This document shows positions 34,895-43,932 of a stretch of DNA of 64,000 nucleotides, one piece after another. The notes under the pieces were generated by a model that worked only from the letters and a program-made list of their open reading frames with translations, was not told where the DNA came from and ran no database searches. Both the position numbers and the translations under genes were made by a program. Position 1 is the first letter of the stretch; the number at the start of each line of letters is the position of its first letter. The stretch comes from Halobacillus faecis (lineage in GTDB: Bacteria; Bacillota; Bacilli; Bacillales; Halobacillaceae), in contig NZ_BJYD01000007.1 in NCBI RefSeq assembly GCF_007991335.1, forward strand, positions 1 through 64,000, read 5' to 3'.

Positions 34895-36703
34895 TCATTT
34901 TTTCAAAAGCTGTTCCATTTCATTTAATTTTTCTTCAAAAACATCCAACGCTGATAAAATCGGATCTTTGGATGTCATATCGACTCCTGCCTGCTTTAGG
35001 ACCTCAATCGGATAGTCACTGCTGCCAGCCTTCAAGAAGTTCTTGTACCGTTCAACAGCCGGCTCGCCTTCTTCAAGGATCTGCCCTGCCAATGCCTGCG
35101 CTGCTGCATAGCCTGTAGAGTACTGGTACACGTAATATCCCATGTAGAAATGCGGAATACGCGCCCACTCAAGACCAATTTTCTCATCAATAACAATGTT
35201 ATCACCGAAGTATTTCTTATTAAGATCATAATAAATTTCTGTCAGTTTTTCGGCCGTCAGAGCTTCCCCGTTCTGGGCTTGCATGTGAATCTCATGTTCA
35301 AATTCCGCAAACATCGTCTGACGGAAAACCGTCCCACGGAAGCCTTCCAAGAAGTTATTCAACAAATAGAGCTTCTCTTTTTCACTGTTGGTTTTCTTAA
35401 TCATATAGTCATTAAGAAGCGCTTCATTACAGGTAGACGCTACCTCGGCGACAAAAATAGAATAATTCCCATAACGATATGGCTGATTTTTATGAGTGTA
35501 ATAGCTATGAAGGGAATGACCGAGTTCATGAGCTAAGGTAAATAAATTGTTCACATTATCCTGCCAGTTCATAAGAATATACGGGTTCGTTCCATAATGT
35601 CCAGATGAATATGCACCGCTTCGTTTCCCTTTATTCTCTTCTACGTCAATCCAGCGATTTTCGAATCCTTCTTTGACGATATTGACGTATTCTTCACCGA
35701 GTGGCTCCAAGCCTTTGGTAACCAGGTCCTGAGCTTCTTCGTATGAAACTTCCATCTCTGCATCTTTCACAAGTGGAGTGTACAAGTCGTACATATGAAC
35801 TTCATCAAGATCGAGGACTTCTTTTCGGAGCTCTGCATAGCGATGCAATAGAGGAAGTCTCTCATTTACGGCTTCCAACAAATTATCATAAACCGACTCC
35901 GGAATATTATTGTTGTCCAATTTGGCTTGTCGCGCCCTGTCATACTTTCTTACAGACGCATTAAAATTATTTTTCTTCACATGTCCCCCGAGCGTTGAAG
36001 CAAATGTATTCTTGAATGATCCAAACGTATCGTACATGGCATCAAACGCAGATTTCCTCACTTCACGATCATCTGACTTCAGAAAATTGATGTAGCGTCC
36101 GTGTGTTAGATCGACCTCTTCTCCTTTTTCATTCTTTATGGTTGGAAAAGTGAGATCCGCATTATTTAAGGCGCCGAAGGTTTGCGAAGGGTTGGCACCG
36201 ATCTCAGAGAATCCAGCCAATAACTTCTCCTCTTTTTCACTTAATACATGAGCCCGTTGACGTGTGATTTCATCGAGTGTATGTTCATACAGCTCCAAAG
36301 GCTCATAAGATTCAATAAAGCTTTTCACTTTCCCCTCAGGAAGAGCGAGAATCTCTGGAACGATAAAACTCATCGCCGACGCGATTTTTGTGTATAAGTT
36401 CTCGGCCTTTGCATTCATCTCCTGATAATGAGCATTTGTCGTATCCTGGTCATTTCTCATATGTGCATAAGTGTACAACAGACCGATTTTATGTGAAATT
36501 TTATCTTGAAAGGAAAGAAGCTCATGCAACTGTTCCGCTGATTCCCCAAGTTTACCTTGGTACTTTTCTAATTCAGGAAGCAGCTCCTTCGCTTCTTCTA
36601 ATTCTTTATACCATTCTTCATCTGTTGCAAACATGGCCTCAAGGTCCCATGTTTTCTCAACAGGTATTTCTTCTCTTTTGGGTAGCTCTTTCGCAGACGA
36701 CAT
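34895..36703 (-). CDS. pepF: Oligoendopeptidase F (PepF/YjbG)
   Basis: 602 residues, M3B metallopeptidase. The zinc motif HELGH lies near residue 390 (LAHELGHSLHSYYT), with the third ligand in FVAEVASTCNEALL. It degrades oligopeptides in the cytoplasm, often those imported by Opp. Overexpression in Bacillus is known to affect sporulation signalling. It is 65 bp downstream of coiA on the same strand. AAGGAGG precedes the start. Confidence 0.93.
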   Translation of the reverse strand: MSSAKELPKREEIPVEKTWDLEAMFATDEEWYKELEEAKELLPELEKYQGKLGESAEQLHELLSFQDKISHKIGLLYTYAHMRNDQDTTNAHYQEMNAKAENLYTKIASAMSFIVPEILALPEGKVKSFIESYEPLELYEHTLDEITRQRAHVLSEKEEKLLAGFSEIGANPSQTFGALNNADLTFPTIKNEKGEEVDLTHGRYINFLKSDDREVRKSAFDAMYDTFGSFKNTFASTLGGHVKKNNFNASVRKYDRARQAKLDNNNIPESVYDNLLEAVNERLPLLHRYAELRKEVLDLDEVHMYDLYTPLVKDAEMEVSYEEAQDLVTKGLEPLGEEYVNIVKEGFENRWIDVEENKGKRSGAYSSGHYGTNPYILMNWQDNVNNLFTLAHELGHSLHSYYTHKNQPYRYGNYSIFVAEVASTCNEALLNDYMIKKTNSEKEKLYLLNNFLEGFRGTVFRQTMFAEFEHEIHMQAQNGEALTAEKLTEIYYDLNKKYFGDNIVIDEKIGLEWARIPHFYMGYYVYQYSTGYAAAQALAGQILEEGEPAVERYKNFLKAGSSDYPIEVLKQAGVDMTSKDPILSALDVFEEKLNEMEQLLKK

Positions 36704-36768
36704 CCAACATCCTCCTTCAAATTAATTCGTCACCCTAAAAATTTCTCGATTGAGGTGCAAATCCCTTC

Positions 36769-37920
36769 CTAAATCTTAATTCTTTGTAAATTTTTCAATT
36801 GTTCCAACGTCCTACGGTCATCTTCCAGTGCATCCTCGACCCGTTTATGGAAGGAGACCTGTTTGATCTTGATATAAATATTCTTCCCTGTTTTTTCTAT
36901 GATATTTAATCGAGTAAGTAAGTCCAAATATTGTTGGCTTAAATGAGGGGCATAACCGTTTGGGGTTGAACCGATACTCAGGATGGGGAATTCCACGGAA
37001 GATTCTATAGGAAGGTGAAAGAAATGATCGAGAAAAAGACGGGTCTGCCACACATATGGCCTCATGACGGTTTGAACTTGGCCGGGGACAGGCAGATAAC
37101 AAATGCTGGGGATTAACGAGAAATGATAGCCCCTTAGGTAAAGATACTGACGATACTGGCGTTCTTCAGAGCTTACTTGACTTTGATAAACCGTACGATT
37201 CTTATACCACAACCTCTCCACTTCTCTTAAGAAAGGTTCATCACCGTAATCATATGATCCCGGGGTAAATAACTGAGGAAAACGAAGGTTAGTTATAGCT
37301 GAGGAGAAAGTTTTTGCAAAGACCCGGCGGCCACCTGCTGATTTCACATTGGAAAGCACACAAATCTGACCTTTTGAAGCATGAAAAAAATATAAGTAAT
37401 AATCATCATTTAAGTAATAAAAGAAAGAACGGGTAAAATCACTGAGAGAAAGATGATAGGAGTTAGAGGAATGAAGATGTTTTGTACCAAGAATCCAAAG
37501 AGGGAAAATCCCTGCATCCCGGTAGGAGAGAGTACGTTTATTGATTTCTTGATTTGTGACAGAAGCACACTGATACTCAATCGCTATTTTCTTTCCATTT
37601 ACGAGTAAGTATATGTCAGGTCTTTGCCTAATCTCTGGCAAGTATTGTTCCAGGTGCACTTCATAACCTTGATTTTTCAACCATGTAAACAACCTCCATT
37701 TTCCACGATCATGTTCGACAGTTTCCCCTCCCTTTATAACAGCACAATTACTCTTGGGAAAATGGGAGAAATGAGGAATCGTACGTCTCCCCGATCGAAT
37801 TTGCAACAACTCATGACAAACTGGACAAACATAAGGAGTCTTCCTGACTAATTCTATTTCCGCTTGAGTCAGCTGATACAATGATTGTAATTCTCCATTT
37901 GTATTTAAAGCATACAACAC
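36769..37920 (-). CDS. coiA: Competence protein CoiA
   Basis: 383 residues, GTG start after GGAGGTG. The N-terminus has a zinc-ribbon-like pair, CPVCHELL (about 33), then SGRRTIPHFSHF. A nuclease-like core contains EHDRGKW, RPDIYLLVNGKKIAIEYQCA and FPLWILG, as in CoiA. In Streptococcus and Bacillus CoiA acts after DNA uptake to promote recombination in transformation. Its neighbours pepF and mecA match B. subtilis yjbF. Confidence 0.88.
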   Translation of the reverse strand: MLYALNTNGELQSLYQLTQAEIELVRKTPYVCPVCHELLQIRSGRRTIPHFSHFPKSNCAVIKGGETVEHDRGKWRLFTWLKNQGYEVHLEQYLPEIRQRPDIYLLVNGKKIAIEYQCASVTNQEINKRTLSYRDAGIFPLWILGTKHLHSSNSYHLSLSDFTRSFFYYLNDDYYLYFFHASKGQICVLSNVKSAGGRRVFAKTFSSAITNLRFPQLFTPGSYDYGDEPFLREVERLWYKNRTVYQSQVSSEERQYRQYLYLRGYHFSLIPSICYLPVPGQVQTVMRPYVWQTRLFLDHFFHLPIESSVEFPILSIGSTPNGYAPHLSQQYLDLLTRLNIIEKTGKNIYIKIKQVSFHKRVEDALEDDRRTLEQLKNLQRIKI

Positions 37921-38037
37921 CGCTTAATCACCTCCTATCCCTTTTATTCGACAAAAGCCACCAATAATCCTGCTAACGCCCCCTACGACTAAGTAAATTA
38001 AGGCATGCAAATTGAATTTCAATGGTTGTTTTTAAAG

Positions 38038-38068
38038 ACAAAAAAATAAGCACACGTAGTTGTGTGCT
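38038..38068 (-). terminator. Terminator of mecA
   Basis: AGCACAC (38049-38055) pairs with GTGTGCT (38062-38068), followed on the minus strand by TATTTTTTT. Confidence 0.85.
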
Positions 38069-38075
38069 CGTCGAA

Positions 38076-38774
38076 TTAATCGACAGGAAAATATTCTTTT
38101 ACTGAATCCAATGCCTGCTCGTTGAATATCGTTTTTCCATACTCCTCCAACCTGTGAATCGTAAGGGATGACTCATGGCCATATTCCATAAGCTGACTCA
38201 GTACATTTTCTTGGTCATCATCACTCATATTTTCATCATTGAATTGAATATATAAATAGTAACGATCTTCAAAATGGAATAAGCGCTGCTCCATGGATTC
38301 AACAGGTAACACGTAGTGGCTCAGTTGAATCACATCTTCAAAATCATTGAACTTGAGTGTGAATGTCAGAGGTTCATCTGACTCCTCCTGATCCTCTTCG
38401 TACTCATTCCTTTGATCATAGTCTTCGGAAGAATGGAATTTATCGTCAAGCAGTGATTCCAGTTTTTCATCCACTGGAACATCAATTGCCTTACCGTCCT
38501 CATTCGGAAGTTCGAGCTTTTGGCCATCCTGGGATACTTGGGCCTTAGTCACAATCACTTCTAGTCCTTTGTCCATTGCCTGAACCTGGATCCACAATGG
38601 CCCGTCAGCCTGGAAGTTTTCCTGATCGTTCACTTCATCCATCATTTCCCAAAAGAGCTGTTCACTGCGTTCTCGGTTGTACCAGATTTCTTCTCTGTCA
38701 AAACCTCTTTGTTCTACATCCTGATATGTTACGTAAAATTTAACGGTATTTTCATTAATGCGTTCGATTTCCAT
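38076..38774 (-). CDS. mecA: ClpC adaptor protein MecA
   Basis: 232 residues from MEIERINENTVKFYVTYQD, the standard MecA start behind GGGAGAG; a longer in-frame start is not supported. The N-terminal substrate-binding domain (1-85) and C-terminal ClpC-binding domain (about 140-232, LTFTLKFNDFEDVIQLSHYV) are joined by a very acidic linker. MecA presents ComK and other proteins to ClpCP and so holds competence in check. Confidence 0.94.
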   Translation of the reverse strand: MEIERINENTVKFYVTYQDVEQRGFDREEIWYNRERSEQLFWEMMDEVNDQENFQADGPLWIQVQAMDKGLEVIVTKAQVSQDGQKLELPNEDGKAIDVPVDEKLESLLDDKFHSSEDYDQRNEYEEDQEESDEPLTFTLKFNDFEDVIQLSHYVLPVESMEQRLFHFEDRYYLYIQFNDENMSDDDQENVLSQLMEYGHESSLTIHRLEEYGKTIFNEQALDSVKEYFPVD

Positions 38775-39069
38775 ACGTTTCTCTCCCTTCTTGTCATGTT
38801 TTAAGGGGGAAGGGAACACTCACCCTTGCGTCGCTTATAAAACCTTACCCGTTAGGCCAAAGCTTCAACCGTCATGATGTGTAGAGATAAGGGTTGATGT
38901 ACTTCTATTGTATGACAGCAAAGGCTGTTTGGAAAACAAAATGCTCGATTTCAGCATATAACCATTTGTGTCATGAATAAACATGGAAATAGGCCCTCAT
39001 TCGGTTGATTGACTTTATATTTTAGCTTATTCCCTTAGGTTTGTCACTACATAGCAGGAGGATTTTTCA

Positions 39070-39735
39070 ATGAACTGGGACTTGCTTGAACCACTACTTA
39101 TCATTATCAGTATTGACATCATTCTTGGCGGTGATAATGCCGTAGTCATAGCACTGGCTAGCCGCAATTTACCCCCTGAGCAAAGAAACAAAGCAATTCT
39201 TCTTGGGACAGGCTTAGCCATCGCTGCCAGAGTCCTTTTGACTATGGTTGCTCTTTATCTTCTCCAAATCCCTTACCTTCAATTAATCGGTGGATTGCTT
39301 CTCTTTTATATTGCCATGAAACTGCTAACTGATACAGAAGAGAACGATCACATCAAAGCAGGTGACAGCCTGGCTGCTGCTGTAAAAACCATTGTCTTTG
39401 CAGATATCGTGATGGGTTTCGATAATGTCCTGGCTATAGCGGGAGCTTCTCACAACAACATCATGCTAGTCATCATTGGCCTACTCGTGTCTGTTCCTAT
39501 CATTGTTTGGGGAAGTCGAATCATTCTCGTGCTCATGGACAAGTTTCCACTCCTCATTTATTTCGGCGCTGGAATACTGAGCTACACAGCTGCCGAAATG
39601 ATCATGGAAGACCGCTATATTCTCCAGTATATGGAGGCTTACCCACTCATCCATCAGTGGTTTGCAGTGGCTATGGTTATTACAGTCGTTACTCTAGGTT
39701 ATTTTTCAAACAAACGAAAAGGCACGGCAGTCTAA
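39070..39735 (+). CDS. yjbE: TerC-family integral membrane protein (YjbE)
   Basis: 221 residues and seven hydrophobic helices. It shows the TerC signature DIILGGDNAVVIALASRNLPPEQRNKA (about 15-42) and FADIVMGFDNVLAIAG (about 115-130). Relatives act in Mn2+ efflux or metalation of secreted enzymes. AGGAGG precedes the start. The 295-bp upstream gap shows no recognisable yybP-ykoY manganese riboswitch. Placed between mecA and spx as in B. subtilis. Confidence 0.9.
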   Translation: MNWDLLEPLLIIISIDIILGGDNAVVIALASRNLPPEQRNKAILLGTGLAIAARVLLTMVALYLLQIPYLQLIGGLLLFYIAMKLLTDTEENDHIKAGDSLAAAVKTIVFADIVMGFDNVLAIAGASHNNIMLVIIGLLVSVPIIVWGSRIILVLMDKFPLLIYFGAGILSYTAAEMIMEDRYILQYMEAYPLIHQWFAVAMVITVVTLGYFSNKRKGTAV

Positions 39736-39775
39736 CAAAAAAAACACCCATTTTCTAAGGAAAGACAAGGGAAAT

Positions 39776-39816
39776 AAAAAAAGCTGTGAGGGTAAAAATC
39801 ACCTTCACAGCTTTTT
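39776..39816. terminator. Terminator between converging yjbE and spx
   Basis: AAAAAGCTGTGAGGGT pairs with ACCTTCACAGCTTTTT with minor mismatch; it serves both strands. Confidence 0.85.
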
Positions 39817-39822
39817 CATTTA

Positions 39823-40218
39823 TTAATTGACTAAGCGTTGTGCTTCTTTCAATTGGAATGTGCGTACACTTCGAGGTAAGAAACGTCGAATTTCATCTTC
39901 GTTATAACCTACCTGTAGTCGTTTGTCATCCAAAATGATTGGGCGACGTAACAAACCGGGGTTCTCCTGAATCAAGTCAAAGAGATCTTGCATTGGCAGC
40001 TGATCGAAATCCACCTTCAATTTTTGGAATACTTTTGAGCGTGTAGAGATGATTTCTTCCGTCCCATCCTCCGTCATACGAAGAATTTCCTTGATCTCAT
40101 CCAACGTTAGCGGCTCAGAAAAGATGTTTCGTTCCGTGTAAGGAATATCGTGCTCTTCCAGCCATGCTTTAGCTTTTCGACATGATGTACAACTTGGTGA
40201 GGTATAAAGTGTAACCAT
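39823..40218 (-). CDS. spx: Thiol-stress regulator Spx
   Basis: 131 residues, ArsC-like fold, exactly the Spx length. The redox switch CTSC lies at 10-13 ([12 protein letters not shown]), and [25 protein letters not shown] and an RS-rich end for RNA polymerase alpha binding are present. Spx reprograms transcription under disulfide stress and is degraded by ClpXP with SpxH, also encoded here. It may share an upstream region with the divergent-free gap 40219-40503, where TTGACA occurs near 40316, but no complete promoter was assigned. Confidence 0.95.
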   Translation of the reverse strand: MVTLYTSPSCTSCRKAKAWLEEHDIPYTERNIFSEPLTLDEIKEILRMTEDGTEEIISTRSKVFQKLKVDFDQLPMQDLFDLIQENPGLLRRPIILDDKRLQVGYNEDEIRRFLPRSVRTFQLKEAQRLVN

Positions 40219-40466
40219 ACAGAAACTTCACTCCTCAATATTTTATGGTAGAACTTTAATTGCTTGTTTTATTTGTAATCAATATAATCTAACCATGATT
40301 CTACTATAACACACCTGTCAAGTTTTATCTATAAAAACACGAACATATGTTACAGAAAGCAATTATAAATCGTTTCCATGTACTTATACCACGTAATATG
40401 TAGGGTTAAACATCTTTTTTATAGAAAAGATAAAACTGTTCTATTTTCAACTAACAGCCTTCCATT

Positions 40467-40498
40467 GAAAATACCCACCTTAACTAACGGTGGGTATA
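40467..40498 (-). terminator. Terminator of yjbC
   Basis: ATACCCACC (40471-40479) pairs with GGTGGGTAT (40489-40497); TTTTC follows on the minus strand. Confidence 0.8.
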
Positions 40499-40503
40499 GG
40501 GGA

Positions 40504-41094
40504 TCAGTTTTTTGTTTTATCCAGTTCTTTTAAGATATTTTTCATATCACGATCTTCATCATGAGTCAGAACTTCATCAACTGGCTGATAAGATTTCCCA
40601 TAAAATTCTTTATCCTTATAGGTATGAATTTCAGTGTACATCTCTTTCATTTGCTCATAAATCTGTTCTTCCGATGCATCTTCTGGAGACCAGTAAAGGA
40701 TTTCCATCTGATTGAGTTCATCTGTTACAACCGAACGCCTAGTATACCCGATGGATTTCGCATGTTTAAATCCTTCACGCTGATAGAAGCGGAGCCTTGC
40801 TTCGGTATCCGAGTCCTCATAATCGACAGGTTCAACTTCAAGGATGATCGGTTTCCCTTTTGCCTTCATTTTTTCAATGAGTTTATGACCAAGTCCTTGA
40901 CCACGTGAAGCAGTGGAAACGTATACATAGTCGATGAAAAGAAAAGATTCAAACTCCGCGTACATAAGCACGTGGTTTTCTCCTTCATCTTTGTAGTACA
41001 CATCACTTTTCTCTTTCAATAATGCTTCCATGTGTTCTTTCGATTTCATTTCCTCTACTGGGAAATACTCGTTCAACTTCTCATACCAATTCAT
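40504..41094 (-). CDS. yjbC: GNAT-family acetyltransferase (YjbC)
   Basis: 196 residues. An acetyl-CoA binding motif VSTASRGQGLGHKLIEKMK (about 78-96) and RLRFYQREGF (about 130) define GNAT. The C-terminal 50 residues are acidic and helical. In B. subtilis yjbC forms an operon with spx; here a terminator and 285 bp separate them, so spx is probably read from its own promoter. The acceptor is unknown. Confidence 0.85.
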   Translation of the reverse strand: MNWYEKLNEYFPVEEMKSKEHMEALLKEKSDVYYKDEGENHVLMYAEFESFLFIDYVYVSTASRGQGLGHKLIEKMKAKGKPIILEVEPVDYEDSDTEARLRFYQREGFKHAKSIGYTRRSVVTDELNQMEILYWSPEDASEEQIYEQMKEMYTEIHTYKDKEFYGKSYQPVDEVLTHDEDRDMKNILKELDKTKN

Positions 41095-41303
41095 TGATCT
41101 ACTCCCTTATCCTTAGTCATCTTCTATTATACCGAATAATCATTCAGTTGTTAAATGCTATTCTATACACTTTCTTTTGCATTTGTAGTGTCAACTGTGT
41201 ATAGAATGTGAAGGATCCCTTTATGCTATGCTCTATATATCCATTTCCTAAAATGAACACGAAAAAACATCTTTCCGTCTCTCACCTTCATTATTCCGGT
41301 TAA

Positions 41304-41335
41304 GCTCCCAATTGTGGAAGACTCAGTTTCGAGAT
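41304..41335. repeat. Dispersed repeat, copy 2
   Basis: The inverted partner of 25810-25841: 41314-41335 is identical over 22 bases, and the adjoining CTCCC matches the GGGAG of copy 1. It lies 40 bp from the palindromic element at 41375-41497, so the two may be one larger repeat. Confidence 0.7.
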
Positions 41336-41374
41336 AACCGGGGGCGTTTGCCATATTGAGCTTTAAGGGTGGTT

Positions 41375-41497
41375 AGGAAGCTGCTCGCTTTCCTTCGGGG
41401 GGGTGACGGAGAGCCTCTACTCGAGCTAAAGCTCTGCGGGGTCTCTCCAAGTCAGAGTAGGCTCACCGCCCGTCCCATGGAAAGCGAGCGGTTTCCC
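41375..41497. repeat. Large imperfect palindromic repeat element
   Basis: The ends GCTCGCTTTCC (41383-41393) and GGAAAGCGAGC (41479-41489) are exact inverses within about 19-bp arms, and inner arms pair GGAGAG with CTCTCC. It is GC-richer than its surroundings. It resembles the bcr-like intergenic repeats I recall in Bacillaceae genomes. It fills most of the 511-bp gap between yjbC and the glycosidase-like gene. Confidence 0.65.
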
Positions 41498-41568
41498 GGA
41501 GCCCATAAACGCACACAAACATCTCAAAATCCAGTCCTCCACACTCCTGCAATTATTTTGAATATAGG

Positions 41569-41604
41569 AAAAGGTGCGGAATCTTTTTGATTCCACACCT
41601 TTTT
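41569..41604 (-). terminator. Terminator of the glycoside-hydrolase-like gene
   Basis: AAAAGGTGCGGAATC pairs with GATTCCACACCTTTT (one mismatch), T5 loop, then a T-run on the minus strand. Confidence 0.85.
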
Positions 41605-41605
41605 G

Positions 41606-42826
41606 CTAATCTAAGGGTGTATAGTCTACGTTTTTGGTATAGTTATTTCCAGCATTCCATAGAAGGAATTCATTAATTCCGTTTTCGTTTAAAGCACGAA
41701 TTTGAGCTTCAACTTCTGCTTTTCCATATTGTTTCGTAGGTCCGGAGTAAAGCCAAGGGGCTTCAAAATCCTGAAGCCATGGACGGGAGGTCGGCGCATT
41801 CTCTAACGCTCCCAATACCTCGTTTTCTACTTTAGCGTATTCACTAATAAGACGGTAAGGTTCTGTATCCGGTTTAGAAATCCCAAAATACGGTCCCCAG
41901 TGACTTGGATAAATCATAGAAGAGATGACATCAACATTGGATGAAATCTTAGAGAAGTTCTGTCCGATATTCGGTGCTTCTGTAATGGTCGCAGCGTAAC
42001 CAAAGATATCGACAGATACATCCACTCCATAGTACTCCAACTCTTTACTGGCATATTCTACGAAGTCCGTAACAGCCTGCACCCGTTTTTGCACATTGTC
42101 CATATCCATGTCTCCGTATTTCCCTTGGCCGTATTCAAGGACATCGTCACGGCTTCCGAAACCTTCTGGGAAGCGAACATAATCGTACTGAATTTCTTCA
42201 AAGCCCATTTCTGCTGCAATTTTCGCAAGCTCTACGTTATATTCCCAAACTTCCTCCATAAATGGATTGACGAATGATTCCCCTTTTCCATTTTTCCAAA
42301 CTTCTCCGTTTTGTGTGAAAGATAAGTCTGGTCGTTTCTTCGCTAGCAAGCTGTCTTTAAATACGACAACGCGAGCAATCGGATAAATTCCTTTTTCTTC
42401 AAGCTCTTCAAGCATCGCACGAGGGTCGTCAATAAATCCCTCCGCCACGTCCTCATAAGGAGAACCTTCTTCGGGTTCAAACGTGATATTCCCGTTATCC
42501 TCCTTTATATCAATGACCATGGCGTTTAGTTCAGTGTCCTCAACGAGTTTGGTTAGCTCTGCCATCTTCGCTCCACCGGCAGAAGGTCCTGTTACAAAAA
42601 TACCTCTGACGGCATCTGGGTATTCAAAAGACAGCCCAGAGTTGTATGTAAATCTTGCCGCCGGACTAGGAACGGCCAATTCTTTCAAACCCAATTGTTT
42701 CTTTGTAAGCATAGCGACCTCTTTCGTTCCTTCTCCATCTTCCGCCTTCACGTTATGTAATGATCCCATCATTCCAAAAAGGAGAATCCCCGTGAATATT
42801 GTCATCCAAAGTTGTCTTTTCCCCAT
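41606..42826 (-). CDS. Secreted putative glycoside hydrolase (DUF4015 type)
   Basis: 406 residues from the second ATG, better spaced from AGGAG than the first. A signal peptide covers about the first 28 residues (cleavage after VKA). The rest is a TIM-barrel-like region: VRGIFVTGPSAGG, NAMVIDIKEDNGNITF, GFEEIQYDYVRFPEG and ISSMIYPSHWG, typical of DUF4015/GH13-like putative glycosidases. The acidic residues in QYDYVRFPEG and the DIKEDNG motif could be catalytic. Substrate unknown; a cell-wall or exopolysaccharide target is plausible. Confidence 0.8.
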   Translation of the reverse strand: MGKRQLWMTIFTGILLFGMMGSLHNVKAEDGEGTKEVAMLTKKQLGLKELAVPSPAARFTYNSGLSFEYPDAVRGIFVTGPSAGGAKMAELTKLVEDTELNAMVIDIKEDNGNITFEPEEGSPYEDVAEGFIDDPRAMLEELEEKGIYPIARVVVFKDSLLAKKRPDLSFTQNGEVWKNGKGESFVNPFMEEVWEYNVELAKIAAEMGFEEIQYDYVRFPEGFGSRDDVLEYGQGKYGDMDMDNVQKRVQAVTDFVEYASKELEYYGVDVSVDIFGYAATITEAPNIGQNFSKISSNVDVISSMIYPSHWGPYFGISKPDTEPYRLISEYAKVENEVLGALENAPTSRPWLQDFEAPWLYSGPTKQYGKAEVEAQIRALNENGINEFLLWNAGNNYTKNVDYTPLD

Positions 42827-42951
42827 GTGCATCCTTCTCCTATCCTAAATTCTTCTAATCTCATTATAAAAGAGGAAGTCAATTTATAACAGAGCTGCCT
42901 GACAATTTTTCATAATTTTTCCCTACAACACGACCATTTTCCTAAACAAAA

Positions 42952-42987
42952 AGAAAAAAGGCTCTGTCATCTCGACAGAGCCTTTTT
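42952..42987 (-). terminator. Terminator of the opp operon
   Basis: GGCTCTGTC / GACAGAGCC with a 5-nt loop; TTTTTTC follows on the minus strand after oppF. Confidence 0.85.
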
Positions 42988-42993
42988 AATAGA

Positions 42994-43932
42994 TTATTCT
43001 CCTGTACCGTGCTCGCGTTGGTACTGTTCGAATTCTTTTGTGGTACAAAGTACAAAGTGACCAGGGCGCACTTCCCGGAACTCTGGCTCTTCACTCGTAT
43101 CATGTTTCGTAGGATCATATGTGAAACGCTCACGAGAACGTTCGTAGTCCGGATCAGGTAATGGAATGGCAGATAGTAGAGACTGTGTATAAGGATGAAT
43201 CGGGTGCTTGTACAATTCATCTGCATCAGCAAGCTCAACCATTTTACCAAAGTACATAACGCCGATTCGATCACTGATATATTTGACCATCGACAAATCG
43301 TGGGCGATGAACAAATAAGTTAAACCTTTTTCTTCTTGAAGCTTTTTCAAAAGGTTAACCACTTGTGCTTGAATGGAAACATCAAGAGCAGAAATTGGCT
43401 CGTCGGCGATAATAAAGCTTGGGTCTACAGCAAGGGCACGTGCGATCCCGATACGTTGACGCTGACCGCCACTGAATTCGTGCGGGTAACGGTTGGCGTG
43501 CTCTTTATTCAATCCGACTGTCTCCAACAGCTCGTGGACTTTCGCTTTACGCGCTTTTGAATCTTTCGCTAGCCCATGGATGTCCATGCCTTCTGCGATA
43601 ATATCTTCAACCTTCATACGAGGGTTTAACGATGCATAAGGATCCTGGAAAATCATTTGCATTTCACGGTTAAACTTTTTCAAGTCTTCACGAGACTTCT
43701 TTCCGTGTACGTTTTCCCCGTCAAAAATGACTTCTCCATCTGTTGCATCGTACAAACGGATGATGGTTCTTCCAGTTGTGGACTTCCCACAACCAGACTC
43801 CCCAACAAGACCGAATGTTTCACCTTTGTAGATGTTGAAATTCAAACCGTCCACGGCTTTTACTACACTCTGGCGGCCTGTTTTAAAATGTTGTTTTAGA
43901 TTTTTAATTTCGACTAGTTTTTCTTGACTCAT
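42994..43932 (-). CDS. oppF: Oligopeptide ABC transporter ATP-binding protein OppF
   Basis: 312 residues. Walker A GESGCGKST (about 43), signature LSGGQ-like FSGGQRQRIGIARAL (about 150), Walker B SFIIADEPISALD (about 175) and the H-loop His in FIAHDLSM are intact, with the OppF-type C-terminal region (HPIHPYTQSLLSAIPLPDPD). Its start overlaps oppD by 4 nt. One of two nucleotidases that power peptide import. Confidence 0.95.
   Translation of the reverse strand: MSQEKLVEIKNLKQHFKTGRQSVVKAVDGLNFNIYKGETFGLVGESGCGKSTTGRTIIRLYDATDGEVIFDGENVHGKKSREDLKKFNREMQMIFQDPYASLNPRMKVEDIIAEGMDIHGLAKDSKARKAKVHELLETVGLNKEHANRYPHEFSGGQRQRIGIARALAVDPSFIIADEPISALDVSIQAQVVNLLKKLQEEKGLTYLFIAHDLSMVKYISDRIGVMYFGKMVELADADELYKHPIHPYTQSLLSAIPLPDPDYERSRERFTYDPTKHDTSEEPEFREVRPGHFVLCTTKEFEQYQREHGTGE

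Noticed and set aside
38775-39069. yybP-ykoY manganese riboswitch before the TerC gene
   Set aside because: The conserved cores and helices were not visible.
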